DNA of 13,893 nt from Gammaproteobacteria bacterium. Its GTDB lineage: Bacteria > Pseudomonadota > Gammaproteobacteria > SZUA-229. The DNA is taken from NCBI GenBank assembly GCA_021768055.1, contig JAASSE010000003.1, positions 1-13,893 of the forward strand. The letters are read 5' to 3'. Of this stretch, positions 8,127 through 13,893 are shown one piece after another (position 1 is the first letter of the stretch; each line of letters begins with the position of its first letter). A program made the translations under genes and the position numbers. The notes beneath the pieces are model-generated. The model did no database searches. It had not been told where the DNA came from and saw only the letters and a program-made list of their open reading frames with translations.

Positions 8127-9434
8127 TTAACGTTTAAAACCCTGCAGACTCGCCTTTTTCATCAGCCCCTCATACTGATGCGACATCATGTGAGACTGAA
8201 CCTGGGCCATGAAATCCATCACGACCACGACGATAATCAGCAGGGACGTACCGCCAAAGTAAAACGGCACGTTCCAGTACAAAATCAAAAATTCCGGCAG
8301 CAAACACACCATCGTGATGTAAATCGCGCCAACAAATGTCAGTCGCGTCATCACCGTATCGATGTATTTCGCCGTCTGTTCACCCGGGCGTATGCCTGGT
8401 ATGAACGCACCTGATTTCTTCAGGTTGTCTGCTGTATCCCGCGCATTGAACACCAATGCGGTGTAGAAAAAGCAGAAAAATATAATCGCCAGCGCATACA
8501 GTATTACGTAAACAGGCTGCCCTGGCGCCAGCGTACCCGCAATATCCTGCAGCCATTCCATACCTTCCGACTGCCCGAACCAGCTACCCATGGTGGCCGG
8601 AAACAGGATAATGCTGGACGCAAAAATCGGCGGAATTACACCCGCCATGTTCAGCTTCAACGGTAAATGACTGCTCTGGGCAGCATACAGGCGCCGGCCC
8701 TGCTGGCGCTTGGCATAATTCACCGTTATGCGTCGTTGGCCCCGCTCGACAAATACGACGAAGCCGGTAACAGCGATCGCCATCACAAACAGGAAGATCG
8801 TTGTCAGCGTGTGCAGTTCACCGGTACGAACCAGTTCGAGCGTACCGCCGATGGCGCTCGGCAGGCCTGCAACAATACCTGCAAAAATAATCATCGAGAT
8901 ACCGTTACCGATACCTCGTTCCGTGACCTGCTCACCCAGCCACATCAGGAACATGGTGCCGGTGACCAGGGTTACGGTCGCTGTGAACACGAAACCGAAA
9001 CCCGGATTCATCACCAGCGGGTTAATACCGACTGACTGGCCCTGCAATGCCGTCGATATACCGATCGACTGGAAGCTGGCCAGCACCAGGGTGAAATAAC
9101 GGGTATATGACGCAATCTTGCGTCGCCCTGATTCACCTTCCTTCTTGATCTGTTCCAGCGATGGCACCGTCACCGCGAGCAACTGCATGATAATCGATGC
9201 CGAAATGTAGGGCATGATGCCCAGTGCCAATATCGACATGCGTCCCAGCGCACCACCTGAGAACAGGTTGAATACGCCGAGAATGCTGCCCTTCTGCTGA
9301 TCAAACAGCGTGGACAATACCGTCGGGTCGATGCCCGGAACCGGAATAAATGCGCCGACACGAAATACGATCAGTGCACCGACCACAAACAGCAGTCGCT
9401 GTTTCAGTTCCTTCATTTGTCCGAGACCCGCCAT
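8127..9434 (-). CDS. secY: SecY, protein translocase channel subunit
   Basis: SecY forms the inner-membrane protein-conducting channel with SecE and SecG and receives SecA or ribosomes. The 435-residue product has ten predicted membrane helices. The plug and TM2 region is [15 protein letters not shown] at 72-86. The cytosolic loop has [11 protein letters not shown] at 238-248. The SecA-contact loop [18 protein letters not shown] at 342-359 has R349, which corresponds to E. coli R357. The ending is [20 protein letters not shown]. The N-terminus ([13 protein letters not shown]) is about eight residues shorter than in E. coli SecY. No Shine-Dalgarno is visible before ATG 9434, and M7 is an alternative start. 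Initiation probably depends on coupling to rplO, which ends 19 bases upstream. Confidence 0.98.
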   Translation of the reverse strand: MAGLGQMKELKQRLLFVVGALIVFRVGAFIPVPGIDPTVLSTLFDQQKGSILGVFNLFSGGALGRMSILALGIMPYISASIIMQLLAVTVPSLEQIKKEGESGRRKIASYTRYFTLVLASFQSIGISTALQGQSVGINPLVMNPGFGFVFTATVTLVTGTMFLMWLGEQVTERGIGNGISMIIFAGIVAGLPSAIGGTLELVRTGELHTLTTIFLFVMAIAVTGFVVFVERGQRRITVNYAKRQQGRRLYAAQSSHLPLKLNMAGVIPPIFASSIILFPATMGSWFGQSEGMEWLQDIAGTLAPGQPVYVILYALAIIFFCFFYTALVFNARDTADNLKKSGAFIPGIRPGEQTAKYIDTVMTRLTFVGAIYITMVCLLPEFLILYWNVPFYFGGTSLLIIVVVVMDFMAQVQSHMMSHQYEGLMKKASLQGFKR

Positions 9435-9453
9435 GACTGATGAATATGCTCAA

Positions 9454-9888
9454 TCAGTCCTGGATTTTTCCGCCTGCAGCTTCAATTGCCTTGCGTGCAC
9501 CCGGGGTTACCGCGATGCCCTTGAGCTGAACCTTGTTGCTGATCTCACCGGAAGCAATCACTTTTGCTTTTTCCGTATTCGCTGGCACGATGTTGGCCTT
9601 GATCAACGCCTCCAGGTCGATGACCTTGTCTTCTACCAGGTCCAGTTCGTGCAAGCGCACTTCTGCACGCGTTGCGGTCTTCCTGGAATTGAAGCCAACC
9701 TTCGGCAGACGACGCTGCAACGGCATCTGGCCGCCTTCAAAACCGACTTTATGAAATCCACCCGAACGCGACTTCTGGCCCTTGTGGCCGCGCGCGCAGG
9801 TCTTGCCCCAGCCGCTGCCAATGCCGCGACCGACGCGTTTACTGTTCTTTTTGCTGCCTTCGGCAGGATGCAGGTTGTTTAATTGCAT
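9454..9888 (-). CDS. rplO: 50S ribosomal protein L15 (uL15)
   Basis: L15 binds 23S rRNA and joins late in 50S assembly. The 144-residue product equals the E. coli length. It begins [20 protein letters not shown] and carries the glycine- and basic-rich extension with [20 protein letters not shown] at about 20-39, followed by the RRLPKVGF block at 59-66. GGGGA precedes the ATG by 6 bases. It is 12 bases after rpmD and 19 bases before secY, the canonical spc order. No anomaly is seen. Confidence 0.99.
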   Translation of the reverse strand: MQLNNLHPAEGSKKNSKRVGRGIGSGWGKTCARGHKGQKSRSGGFHKVGFEGGQMPLQRRLPKVGFNSRKTATRAEVRLHELDLVEDKVIDLEALIKANIVPANTEKAKVIASGEISNKVQLKGIAVTPGARKAIEAAGGKIQD

Positions 9889-9900
9889 ACCAAATCCCCG

Positions 9901-10191
9901 TTACGCTTCTTCAACAGACAGCATGTATGACACCTTGTTGATCATGCCGCGATTTTCAGGTGTGTCTTTGACAACAACCGTATGGTTAGTTCTACGCAGG
10001 CCCAAGCCACGCACGCAGGCGCGGTGCTTTTTCAGCCTGCCGGTGGCACTCTTGACCAGTGTCACCTTGAGATCTTTTGCTGCGCTTTTCTTAGCCGCGG
10101 TTTTCTTTGTTGCGGTTTTCTTTGTTGCGGTTTTCTTGGCAGCCGTTTTCTTGGTTGCGGTTTTCTTGGTTGTAGTTTTCTTCGTGGTCAT
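9901..10191 (-). CDS. rpmD: 50S ribosomal protein L30 (uL30) with lysine-rich N-terminal extension
   Basis: The last 58 residues (39-96) are a complete bacterial L30, a small large-subunit protein that binds 23S rRNA. They contain [26 protein letters not shown] and [16 protein letters not shown]. coli L30 has 59 residues. The protein here is 96 residues because MTT plus seven pentapeptides KK(T/S)(A/T)(A/T) at 4-38 precede the core. The extension cannot be removed by choosing a later ATG: no ATG, GTG or TTG lies in frame between ATG 10191 and the core, and the first GTG (V43) is inside the L30 fold. The gene starts 4 bases after the rpsE stop, so coupling is likely. The tail resembles histone H1-like or AlgP-like Lys/Ala repeats in composition only. 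Confidence 0.96.
   Translation of the reverse strand: MTTKKTTTKKTATKKTAAKKTATKKTATKKTAAKKSAAKDLKVTLVKSATGRLKKHRACVRGLGLRRTNHTVVVKDTPENRGMINKVSYMLSVEEA
10078..10182 (-). repeat. seven 15-base tandem repeats inside rpmD
   Basis: Seven in-frame 15-base units each begin AAGAAAA on the minus strand and encode KK(T/S)(A/T)(A/T). The units at 10108-10122 and 10123-10137 are identical (AAGAAAACCGCAACA). The unit at 10153-10167 differs by one third-position base, and the others carry mostly silent or T/A changes. Identical neighbouring units point to recent expansion by slippage or unequal exchange. Copy number may vary between strains (inference). Confidence 0.93.
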
Positions 10192-10195
10192 GCTG

Positions 10196-10702
10196 CTAAC
10201 CCAGAATTTCTTCGACTGTTTTACCGCGCTTCGCAGCGACGTAGGTCGGCGAAGCCATGGATGTCAGGCCGTTGATGGTGGCACGCACAACGTTGACCGG
10301 GTTACGGGTACCGTTGATCTTCGCCAGTACATTCCTGATGCCAACCGCTTCAAACACGGCGCGCATTGCACCGCCGGCGATAATACCGGTACCTTCAGAG
10401 GCCGGCTGCATGTAGACGTTGGCCGCGCCATGAATACCGTTGGTAGCATGCTGCAAGGTACCGCCGATGACTTCGACCTTTTTCATGTTCTTGCGTGCAC
10501 GGTCCATCGCCTTCTGGATCGCCAGCGGCACTTCTTTTGCCTTGCCATAGCCGAAACCAACCTGTCCTTTACCGTCACCAACCACGGTCAATGCAGTAAA
10601 GCCAAACTGGCGCCCACCTTTAACCACCTTGGCAACACGGTTAACGGTTACCAGCTTCTCTATCAGGTCATCTTTTGCTGCGGATGTATCTATATTTGCC
10701 AT
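10196..10702 (-). CDS. rpsE: 30S ribosomal protein S5 (uS5)
   Basis: S5 lies near the 30S decoding region and mRNA entry; family mutations affect fidelity and spectinomycin sensitivity. The 168-residue product (167 in E. coli) has the N-terminal RNA-binding domain with [19 protein letters not shown] at about 17-35 and [22 protein letters not shown]. The C-terminal domain has [19 protein letters not shown] at 104-122. The loop KVVKGGRQF, where spectinomycin-resistance changes occur in other species, looks wild type. AGGAA lies 6 bases before the ATG. The stop is 4 bases from rpmD. Confidence 0.99.
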   Translation of the reverse strand: MANIDTSAAKDDLIEKLVTVNRVAKVVKGGRQFGFTALTVVGDGKGQVGFGYGKAKEVPLAIQKAMDRARKNMKKVEVIGGTLQHATNGIHGAANVYMQPASEGTGIIAGGAMRAVFEAVGIRNVLAKINGTRNPVNVVRATINGLTSMASPTYVAAKRGKTVEEILG

Positions 10703-10725
10703 CGTTTGTTCCTGTCAATAACGGT

Positions 10726-11082
10726 CTACAGCTTTAAACCGTTTTCACGTGCAGCGTCAGCCAGCGCCTTGACCCTGCCGTGAAATTTAAAGCCAGAGCG
10801 ATCGAATGCCACCTGCTCGACACCTGCCGATTTGGATTTTTCTGCAATGGCTTTACCAACTGCGGCTGCCGCTTCCGCATTGCCGGTTGATTTCAAACCT
10901 TTGCGAACGTCTTTTTGCAAGGTCGATGCAGATGCAATGATCTTGCTGCCATCAGGGTCGATAACCTGGGCATAAATATGATTTGGCGTACGGTGCACGC
11001 TGAGACGATGTGCGCCAAGCTCACGAATCTTTGCGCGCGTTCTTTTTGCCCTGCGTAATCTGCTGTCTTTCTTCGTTTTCAT
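10726..11082 (-). CDS. rplR: 50S ribosomal protein L18 (uL18)
   Basis: L18 binds 5S rRNA and anchors it in the central protuberance with L5. The 118-residue product (117 in E. coli) has the basic N-terminus [20 protein letters not shown], then [20 protein letters not shown] at about 26-45. The C-terminal [20 protein letters not shown] lies at 94-113. It is 13 bases after rplF and 23 bases before rpsE. Only a weak ribosome-binding site (AGGC) is visible. Confidence 0.99.
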   Translation of the reverse strand: MKTKKDSRLRRAKRTRAKIRELGAHRLSVHRTPNHIYAQVIDPDGSKIIASASTLQKDVRKGLKSTGNAEAAAAVGKAIAEKSKSAGVEQVAFDRSGFKFHGRVKALADAARENGLKL

Positions 11083-11095
11083 AGCGATTGCCTGC

Positions 11096-11629
11096 TTACT
11101 TCTTCTTGGCTTCTTTACGGATTACGCGTTCATCAGAATAACGAACACCTTTACCCTTGTAAGGCTCGGGCGGACGGTATGCGCGAATCTCGGCAGAAAC
11201 CTGGCCGACTTTCTGTTTGTCTGCGCCCTTTATTACAATTTCTGTCTGGCTGGGTGTCTCCACGGTAATGCCTTCGGGCACGTTATAAATAACCGGGTGC
11301 GAAAATCCGAGAGTCAGGTTCAGCTTGTTGCCCTGCGCCTGCGCACGGTAACCCACGCCGACCAGTTCCAGTTTCTTCTCGAAACCCTGGCTGACACCAA
11401 CCACCATGTTGTTGGCAAGCGAGCGCATGGTGCCCGCCATTGCAACCGAGCCATCCACGCCTTCCTTACCGCTGAAGTTGAGGGCGTTGTCTTCCTGCTT
11501 GAGCTCGACCTTGTCATTAATATCCATCGACAAGTTGCCGATTTTGCCCTTGACGGACACGGATTGGCCACTGATGTTGACTTCAACGCCAGAAGGAATT
11601 TCAACCGGTTTGTTTGCTATACGTGACAT
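11096..11629 (-). CDS. rplF: 50S ribosomal protein L6 (uL6)
   Basis: L6 sits near the GTPase-associated centre and sarcin-ricin loop of the large subunit. The 177-residue product equals the E. coli length and has the duplicated L6 fold. Repeat 1 begins [17 protein letters not shown]. Repeat 2 includes [20 protein letters not shown] at about 93-112. The ending has [20 protein letters not shown] at 148-167. It starts 36 bases after rpsH. No frameshift or missing block is seen. Confidence 0.99.
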   Translation of the reverse strand: MSRIANKPVEIPSGVEVNISGQSVSVKGKIGNLSMDINDKVELKQEDNALNFSGKEGVDGSVAMAGTMRSLANNMVVGVSQGFEKKLELVGVGYRAQAQGNKLNLTLGFSHPVIYNVPEGITVETPSQTEIVIKGADKQKVGQVSAEIRAYRPPEPYKGKGVRYSDERVIRKEAKKK

Positions 11630-11665
11630 GTCTTGTCTCTTTATAAATATGACCGAACGATTGTG

Positions 11666-12055
11666 CTATGAAATCGTGCAGATCACCTCACCACCGCGGC
11701 CTTCAGCTCTGGCTTTCTTGTCAGTCATGACGCCGGCTGAAGTTGAAATAATTGCAACGCCCAGACCATTCAGGATCTTTGGTAGCTCGTCCTTGTTCTT
11801 GTAGATGCGTAAACCCGGACGACTGACACGCTTCATGTTTTCTATGACCGGATTACCCTGGTAATACTTCAGTGTTACTGTCATTTCCGGCTTCTTGTCA
11901 CCGTTTACTGCAAAATCGGTGATATAGCCCTCATCCTTCATGACCTGTGCAATGGCCATCTTGGCCTTGGAAGACGGCATGCTCACATCTGCCTTTCCGG
12001 CAGCTTGCGCATTGCGGATGCGGGTGAGCATATCGGCGATCGGATCTGTCATCAT
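11666..12055 (-). CDS. rpsH: 30S ribosomal protein S8 (uS8)
   Basis: S8 binds 16S rRNA helix 21, and in E. coli it represses translation of the spc operon. The 129-residue product (130 in E. coli) begins [17 protein letters not shown]. It has the central [20 protein letters not shown] at about 54-73 and ends in the RNA-contacting [20 protein letters not shown] plus [11 protein letters not shown]. Two ATGs are adjacent. GGAGG at 12066-12070 lies 10 bases before the first, which favours the first, but the second (12052) remains possible. This is one of the clearest ribosome-binding sites in the block. Confidence 0.98.
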   Translation of the reverse strand: MMTDPIADMLTRIRNAQAAGKADVSMPSSKAKMAIAQVMKDEGYITDFAVNGDKKPEMTVTLKYYQGNPVIENMKRVSRPGLRIYKNKDELPKILNGLGVAIISTSAGVMTDKKARAEGRGGEVICTIS

Positions 12056-12073
12056 GTCTCTATATCCTCCCGC

Positions 12074-12379
12074 TTACCAGCTCGCCTTAACCAGGCCGGG
12101 AACATCCCCGCGCATGGCAGTTTCGCGCAACTTGTTGCGGCACAGACCGAACTTGCGGAAATAGCCATGCGGACGTCCGGTTACACGGCAGCGATTGCGC
12201 TGTCTCGACGGGCTCGAGTCACGCGGCAACATTTGCAGCTTCTTCTGCGCGTCCATTTTTTCTTCCATGCTTGCATCAGGACTTTTCAGAATTGCGCGCA
12301 ATGCATTACGCTTGTCTGCATATTGCTTAACCAGCTTTGTGCGCTTCAGTTCACGTTGTACCATCGAAGTTTTTGCCAT
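12074..12379 (-). CDS. rpsN: 30S ribosomal protein S14 (uS14), zinc-free long form
   Basis: S14 is a head protein of the small subunit. The 101-residue product equals the E. coli length and starts [20 protein letters not shown]. The same frame stays open upstream inside rplE, but this ATG matches the family start. The C-terminal block has [20 protein letters not shown] at about 53-72, then [15 protein letters not shown], ending [13 protein letters not shown]. This is the long type without the CXXC-CXXC zinc ribbon of the short form. It lies 13 bases after rplE and 18 before rpsH. Confidence 0.98.
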   Translation of the reverse strand: MAKTSMVQRELKRTKLVKQYADKRNALRAILKSPDASMEEKMDAQKKLQMLPRDSSPSRQRNRCRVTGRPHGYFRKFGLCRNKLRETAMRGDVPGLVKASW

Positions 12380-12392
12380 AGTGCTGCTCTTT

Positions 12393-12932
12393 TTAACTCT
12401 TGAAAGGAAAATTGAATGCTGCCAGCAATGCACGACCATCTTCATCGCTCGTGGCTGAGGTAGAAATATTGATGTCCATACCGCGGATAGCATCAATTTT
12501 CTCGTATTCAATTTCCGGAAAAATAATCTGTTCCTTTACACCCATGTTGTAGTTACCGCGACCATCGAACGATTTCGGGCTCATGCCACGGAAGTCGCGA
12601 ATACGCGGGATTGCAACATTGATCAGGCGATCAAGAAACTCGTACATGTGCTCTTTTCGCAGTGTTACCTTACAGCCTATCGGATAACCTTCGCGCACCT
12701 TGAATGCAGCGACAGACTTGCGCGCAATCGTAGCCACGGGTTTCTGGCCTGAAATCTTTTCCATATCAGCCAGCGCGTTTTCAATCACTTTCTTGTCGCC
12801 AATAGCTTCACCTACACCCATATTGATGGTGATCTTTTCAAGGCGCGGCACTTCCATCACATTCTTGTAACCACGCTCGTCCATCAATTGCTTGACGACG
12901 GTGTCTTTATAAAACTGTTGTAATCTGCTCAT
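12393..12932 (-). CDS. rplE: 50S ribosomal protein L5 (uL5)
   Basis: L5 binds 5S rRNA in the central protuberance and contacts P-site tRNA and S13. The 179-residue product equals the E. coli length. It contains [20 protein letters not shown] at about 28-47, [25 protein letters not shown] across 69-93, and the C-terminal [20 protein letters not shown] at 147-166. It lies 11 bases after rplX. In E. coli the S8 repressor site overlaps the start of this gene; I found only a weak stem there, so autoregulation is not shown by sequence. Confidence 0.99.
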   Translation of the reverse strand: MSRLQQFYKDTVVKQLMDERGYKNVMEVPRLEKITINMGVGEAIGDKKVIENALADMEKISGQKPVATIARKSVAAFKVREGYPIGCKVTLRKEHMYEFLDRLINVAIPRIRDFRGMSPKSFDGRGNYNMGVKEQIIFPEIEYEKIDAIRGMDINISTSATSDEDGRALLAAFNFPFKS

Positions 12933-12943
12933 AATCTGTAGCT

Positions 12944-13258
12944 CTATACGTCAACAACTTCGCCGTTGGACTTGAAGTAACGCACCTTGCGACCGTCTTC
13001 AAGAATCTTGATTCCGACGCGGTCGCCCTTGTTGGTGACAGGGTTAAACAGCATTACGTTGGAAATATCCAGCGGCATTTCCTTTTCTACGATACCGCCT
13101 TCAACGCCCTGCATCGGGTTGGGCTTGGCGTGCTTCTTAACCATGTTGATTGCTTCAACCAGTACACGGTCATCCGCAACATTCAGCACCGTGCCCTTGC
13201 GGCCCTTGTCCTTGCCGGCAATAACAACCACCTGGTCACCCTTACGAATACGATTCAT
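12944..13258 (-). CDS. rplX: 50S ribosomal protein L24 (uL24)
   Basis: L24 is an early assembly initiator of the large subunit and lies at the exit-tunnel mouth. The 104-residue product equals the E. coli length. A KOW motif lies at about 3-30 ([20 protein letters not shown]). [15 protein letters not shown] at about 34-48 is the expected RNA-binding loop. AGAGG precedes the ATG by about 9 bases. It is second in the spc operon, 11 bases after rplN. Confidence 0.99.
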   Translation of the reverse strand: MNRIRKGDQVVVIAGKDKGRKGTVLNVADDRVLVEAINMVKKHAKPNPMQGVEGGIVEKEMPLDISNVMLFNPVTNKGDRVGIKILEDGRKVRYFKSNGEVVDV

Positions 13259-13269
13259 CGCAATAACCT

Positions 13270-13638
13270 CTACAACACTTCCGGCGCCAGCGAGATGATC
13301 TTCATGAACTTCTCAGTACGCAGTTCACGGGTCACCGGGCCAAAAATACGTGTACCTATCGGCTGCAGCGCATTGTTCAACAACACCGCAGCATTCGAAT
13401 CAAAACGGATCAGGGAGCCATCAGGCCTGCGCACACCTTTGGCCGTGCGCACAACAACAGCGTTGTAGACCTCGCCCTTCTTGACTTTGCCTCTGGGGAT
13501 GGCGTCCTTGATGCTGACCTTGATGACATCACCCACTGAAGCATAACGACGATGCGAACCGCCCAGCACTTTAATGCACTGCACTTTACGTGCGCCGCTA
13601 TTGTCGGCAGCATTTAAAACTGTTTGCATTTGAATCAT
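13270..13638 (-). CDS. rplN: 50S ribosomal protein L14 (uL14)
   Basis: L14 forms intersubunit bridges and is the target of ribosome silencing factor RsfS. The 122-residue product (123 in E. coli) has [20 protein letters not shown] at about 7-26, [25 protein letters not shown] and the ending [20 protein letters not shown] plus PEVL. The start MIQMQT matches the family, although a second ATG lies three codons in. AGGAA lies 6 bases before the first ATG. It opens the spc operon, 55 bases after rpsQ. I could not identify a convincing promoter in that gap. Confidence 0.99.
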   Translation of the reverse strand: MIQMQTVLNAADNSGARKVQCIKVLGGSHRRYASVGDVIKVSIKDAIPRGKVKKGEVYNAVVVRTAKGVRRPDGSLIRFDSNAAVLLNNALQPIGTRIFGPVTRELRTEKFMKIISLAPEVL

Positions 13639-13693
13639 GTGCGTTTCCTGTAACCGTTCTCTTCGTCAAATCTCTAGATATTTATCAGCCAGA

Positions 13694-13893
13694 TCAAGCT
13701 TCGCCTGCCCGTTCAACAACTTCAACCAAACGCCATGATTTGGTTTTCGACATAGGGCGGCATTGCTCAATTACAACAACATCACCCTTATGGCCTTCAT
13801 TATTTTCATCATGCACGTGCAACTTGGTTGAACGCCTGATGTACTTACCGTATACGGGGTGTTTGATGCGGCGCTCAATAGTCACCGTGATGC
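13694..13893 (-). CDS. rpsQ: 30S ribosomal protein S17 (uS17), N-terminus beyond window edge
   Basis: S17 is a small OB-fold protein that binds the 16S rRNA 5' domain and helps early 30S assembly. The visible 65 residues read on from ITVTIERR, then [20 protein letters not shown], and end with [22 protein letters not shown]. About 20 N-terminal residues lie off the right edge. A GTG at 13885 is internal and is not the start. This is the last gene of the S10 operon, in its normal place before rplN. Confidence 0.97.
   Translation of the reverse strand, partial: ITVTIERRIKHPVYGKYIRRSTKLHVHDENNEGHKGDVVVIEQCRPMSKTKSWRLVEVVERAGEA

Noticed and set aside
9782..10783. Plus-strand open frame with repeated hydrophobic FLAAVF-like segments, resembling a membrane protein
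   Set aside because: The hydrophobic repeats are the reverse complement of the AAGAAAA units encoding the lysine tail of L30. The frame runs antisense through rplO, rpmD and rpsE.
12380..12511. Upstream extension of the S14 frame to a 145-codon product
   Set aside because: The extension lies within rplE and the extra residues do not resemble S14. The ATG at 12379 gives the exact 101-residue family length.
12917..12958. Possible S8 autoregulatory site at the rplX-rplE junction (GTTGT pairing with ACAAC)
   Set aside because: The stem is 5 base pairs with a loop of more than 30 bases. I could not recognise the S8-binding core of 16S helix 21 in it.
13639..13693. spc operon promoter between rpsQ and rplN
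   Set aside because: TTGACG and TAAATA are present but not in the right order or spacing for one promoter. No convincing pair was found.
5084..13893. A previously undescribed system inside the minus-strand block
   Set aside because: Every frame matches a known gene of the S10, spc or alpha operon in canonical order, with normal short gaps. Only the L30 tail is unusual.

Overview
This window is a piece of a gammaproteobacterial chromosome. The evidence is the gene order: an MFS transporter divergent from uvrA, with the ribosomal spc and alpha operons nearby. As I recall, pseudomonads and related gammaproteobacteria have a similar arrangement. UvrA, RpoA, SecY and the ribosomal proteins also read as gammaproteobacterial. 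I cannot name the genus. The ribosomal order and the full set of canonical genes indicate an ordinary core-genome region.

Layout from left to right. (1) Bases 1-707, minus strand, hold the N-terminal half of an MFS transporter. (2) Bases 708-783 are a divergent control region with a good LexA (SOS) box at 701-716. (3) Bases 784-3636, plus strand, hold full-length uvrA, the damage-recognition ATPase of nucleotide excision repair. (4) Bases 3673-5005, plus strand, hold two overlapping genes of visibly lower GC: a secreted protein with one CXXCH haem-attachment motif and an integral-membrane methyltransferase of the ICMT type. (5) Bases 5037-5061 form a strong hairpin with A and T tracts on both sides, which can stop transcription from both converging units. 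(6) From 5084 to the right edge everything lies on the minus strand. In transcription order this is rpsQ (end of the S10 operon, cut by the window edge), then the spc operon rplN-rplX-rplE-rpsN-rpsH-rplF-rplR-rpsE-rpmD-rplO-secY-rpmJ, then the alpha operon rpsM-rpsK-rpsD-rpoA-rplQ.

The minus-strand block supplies ribosomal proteins, the RNA polymerase alpha subunit and the SecY channel in one continuous transcription direction. Only two gaps exceed 50 bases: rpsQ-rplN (55) and rpmJ-rpsM (88). The second holds a convincing sigma70-type promoter for the alpha operon.

The points that depart from routine are these. rpmD (L30) carries a 38-residue N-terminal extension, 35 residues of which are seven lysine-rich pentapeptides encoded by a 15-base tandem repeat. 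The low-GC cytochrome/methyltransferase pair sits between uvrA and the ribosomal genes. The LexA box overlaps the start codon of the transporter. I see no mobile element, CRISPR array, tRNA or rRNA gene. No stretch longer than 300 bases lacks a gene.
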